A DNA stretch of 7,366 bases, taken from the NCBI GenBank assembly GCA_027729635.1, contig JAQCEM010000070.1, forward strand, positions 1-7,366, given 5' to 3'. The DNA comes from Casp-actino8 sp001510335 (lineage in GTDB: Bacteria; Actinomycetota; Acidimicrobiia; Acidimicrobiales; Ilumatobacteraceae). The notes beneath the pieces were generated by a model that did not search any database, was not told where the DNA came from, and saw nothing but the letters and a program-made list of their open reading frames with translations. Shown here in pieces: positions 6,451 to 7,366 of this stretch (position 1 is the stretch's first letter; the number at the start of each line of letters is the position of its first letter). The position numbers and the translations under genes were made by a program.

Positions 6451-6474
6451 CCCCCGCCTTCGTGAGGCTGGTGC
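6444..6474. other. two-part hairpin at the edge of repeat copy C
   Basis: The outer arms GCACCA (6444-6449) and TGGTGC (6469-6474) enclose an inner stem GCCT (6456-6459) with AGGC (6465-6468). An unpaired C-rich bulge of six bases lies on the left side. It lies between the 76-nt repeat module and the next hairpin. Function is unknown. Confidence 0.35.
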
Positions 6475-6480
6475 GTAATT

Positions 6481-6523
6481 CCACACCCCAATGTTGATGG
6501 GGTGTGGGCTGGGGTTTCAGTAA
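6481..6523. repeat. repeat module D, second copy, with a 10-bp perfect hairpin
   Basis: CCACACCCCA (6481-6490) pairs perfectly with TGGGGTGTGG (6498-6507) around a 7-nt loop. The segment through 6523 is the counterpart of 679-718, sharing GTTGATGGGGT (here 6493-6503). The stem bases differ between the two copies but pairing is kept: a C-G and an A-T pair here correspond to T-A pairs there. It lies between the convergent lipoprotein gene and secreted-protein fragment, so it could act as a bidirectional terminator, although there is no T-run. Confidence 0.6.
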
Positions 6524-6528
6524 ACGTT

Positions 6529-6562
6529 TGGAACGCGACACGCCATTTTTTGGAACGCGTGT
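6529..6562. repeat. direct repeat TTTGGAACGCG with nested inverted repeat
   Basis: TTGGAACGCG occurs twice, starting near 6528 and near 6550, 22 nt apart; both copies are preceded by a T. The inverted pair ACACGC (6538-6543) and GCGTGT (6557-6562) is nested in the same stretch. It forms part of the structured spacer downstream of the secreted-protein fragment. Confidence 0.45.
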
Positions 6563-6565
6563 TAG

Positions 6566-6588
6566 CCGCTTCCTTTCAAAGGAGGCGG
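6566..6588 (-). terminator. candidate terminator hairpin for the secreted-protein fragment
   Basis: CCGCTTCCTT (6566-6575) pairs with AAGGAGGCGG (6579-6588) through ten pairs including one G-T wobble, around a 3-nt loop. It sits 36 nt after the stop codon of the minus-strand fragment. The T-run expected for a classical intrinsic terminator is missing, as is frequent in high-GC actinobacteria. Confidence 0.4.
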
Positions 6589-6623
6589 TCGGCTGTTTGG
6601 CTTGAAGCCTGAAGAGAAAGTGC

Positions 6624-6913
6624 TTACGGGTTGCTGGGGAAGTATCCGGCGGCGTCGACGAGGAGGTCGGTGTTGCCGTTGACGCTGAAACAGATGTAGC
6701 CATTTGCGGAGACTGGTGCGATGACAGCGTTGGGGATGGTTTGTCCGCCGGAGAAGTTCAGGTTTGATGAGTCGGGTACTCGTGTTGATATTGAGTCACA
6801 CGGGTAGACGGTCAGGAATCCGTAGCCTTTGTCGTCGATACCGCCGACTGCGGTGACGTTGAGAGCGACTGCACCAATGTTGGCGTCGGGTAGTCCGGTT
6901 GTTTCACCTTTGT
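6624..6913 (-). pseudogene. C-terminal fragment of a secreted actinobacterial surface protein
   Basis: The minus strand encodes about 90 residues of a recognisable C-terminal module: 'TGLPDANIGAVALNVTAV', 'GFLTVYPCD', 'SNLNFSGGQTIPNAVIAPV', 'GYICFSVNGNTDLLVDAAGYFPSNP', then TAA at 6624. This 'ALNVTAV ... G(f/y)lTVyPc ... NaV ... TDLlVDaaGYFP' pattern ends many large secreted or surface proteins in Actinobacteria, where it is repeated after enzymatic or cell-wall domains. Here everything before it is missing. The open frame formally continues to ATG 7010, but residues beyond about 6911 are simply the antisense of transposase sequence and do not resemble the family. There is no signal peptide or other domain. 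I read it as a stub left by a rearrangement. Confidence 0.75.
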
Positions 6914-6916
6914 AGG

Positions 6917-7366
6917 TTTTCGCAATGGCATCTCGAGGGCCTGCGTGTGCAACGACCCAAACGTCGCAAACCCAAGATTGCCCGTCAGCCGATTGTTGTT
7001 CGGGGCACATATCCGAATCATGTGTGGGCGATCGATTTTCAGTTTGATGAAACAGCCGACGGACGACCCGTGAAGATTCTTAATGTGACTGACGAATACA
7101 CTCGTGAAGCGTTAGCCACGAACGCAGCACGCCGGATTACTGCAGCAGGCACGATGGCTGTTCTGGATCAGATACGCGAGCATCGTGGCGCACCACAGTT
7201 TCTGCGTATGGATAACGGACCAGAGTTCATTGCCGACAGTCTGCGTGACTGGTGCAGAGAACAAAACATCAAGGCCAACTATTGCGACCCGGGTTCACCG
7301 TTGAATGAACGACGGCTGAACGGTCGTATCGAGTCGTTCAACTCGAGACTCAGAGACGAACTATTG
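6917..7366. mobile_element. 5'-truncated IS3-family element, right part outside the window
   Basis: The sequence from about 6917 to the window edge is the 3' part of an IS3-like element. Its left end, the first open frame and the first part of the transposase are absent; secreted-protein sequence abuts directly, with the junction somewhere in 6896-6925. I see no terminal inverted repeat or target-site duplication at this junction, so it is a deletion or recombination joint rather than a clean insertion edge. Confidence 0.75.
6917..7366 (+). CDS. IS3-family transposase (OrfB, rve/DDE integrase core), fragment
   Basis: The plus strand reads FSQWHLEGLRVQRPKRRKPK, then TYPNHVWAIDFQFDETADGRPVKILNVTDEYTREAL, FLRMDNGPEFIADSLRDWC, YCDPGSPL and IESFNSRLRDELL up to the edge. 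These are the hallmark segments of the IS3 OrfB catalytic core: first Asp in WAIDF, second Asp in MDNGPEF, Glu in IESFN. The N-terminal helix-turn-helix part (about 100 residues) is missing and there is no natural start; GTG 6947 or GTG 7022 could be used only by accident. Between the second Asp and the Glu there are 39 residues instead of the usual 35, because PGSP is followed by LNERRLNG where relatives have a four-residue WENG-type stretch. The fragment is therefore probably inactive. The product would be a cut-and-copy transposase acting on its own IS ends. Confidence 0.85.

Noticed and set aside
6365..6703. 112-codon minus-strand frame over the structured spacer
   Set aside because: It overlaps the secreted-protein stub in another frame, then runs through repeats and hairpins. 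The part shared with copy A changes at all codon positions, so coding is not supported.

Overview
The window looks like a piece of an actinobacterial chromosome, most plausibly from the Acidimicrobiia/Ilumatobacter-like lineage. This placement is inferred from three things: a DNA glycosylase close to mycobacterial Nei1, a fragment of a secreted protein with the 'ALNVTAV...GFLTVYPC...VDAAGYFP' signature, and a DUF3237/SnoaL gene pair. GC content is mixed: many stretches are about 35-55% GC, and one block over the glycosylase gene is near 67-72%.

Layout, left to right. Positions 1-168 (minus) hold the 5' end of a DUF3237 protein, divergent from a SnoaL-like (NTF2-fold) protein at 260-646. A hairpin-bearing intergenic stretch then separates it from a convergent 777-residue molybdopterin oxidoreductase at 839-3172 (minus). 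A 322-nt gap follows, carrying one copy of an interspersed repeat. Next come a high-GC Fpg/Nei-family (Nei1-like) DNA glycosylase at 3495-4295 (minus) and a 511-nt stretch with no convincing gene but a short piece of the same repeat. A translationally coupled minus-strand pair comes next: a phosphotransferase lacking its N-lobe (5310-5840) and a small helical protein (4807-5313). Divergent from it is a small lipoprotein at 5921-6361. The right end is a rearranged accessory area: a repeat- and hairpin-rich spacer, the C-terminal stub of a secreted surface protein (minus), and directly abutting it the 5'-truncated end of an IS3-family transposase running off the window.

No single pathway unites these genes; the window is a series of short independent units. 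The most unusual signal is a family of diverged repeats in the 3' intergenic spaces. Copies at 3327-3412 and 6367-6450 align without gaps over 76 nt (56 identities by hand count). A partial copy lies at 4638-4660. A second module, a hairpin with paired substitutions in both arms, occurs at 679-718 and 6481-6523. I see no CRISPR array, tRNA, rRNA or complete defence system.
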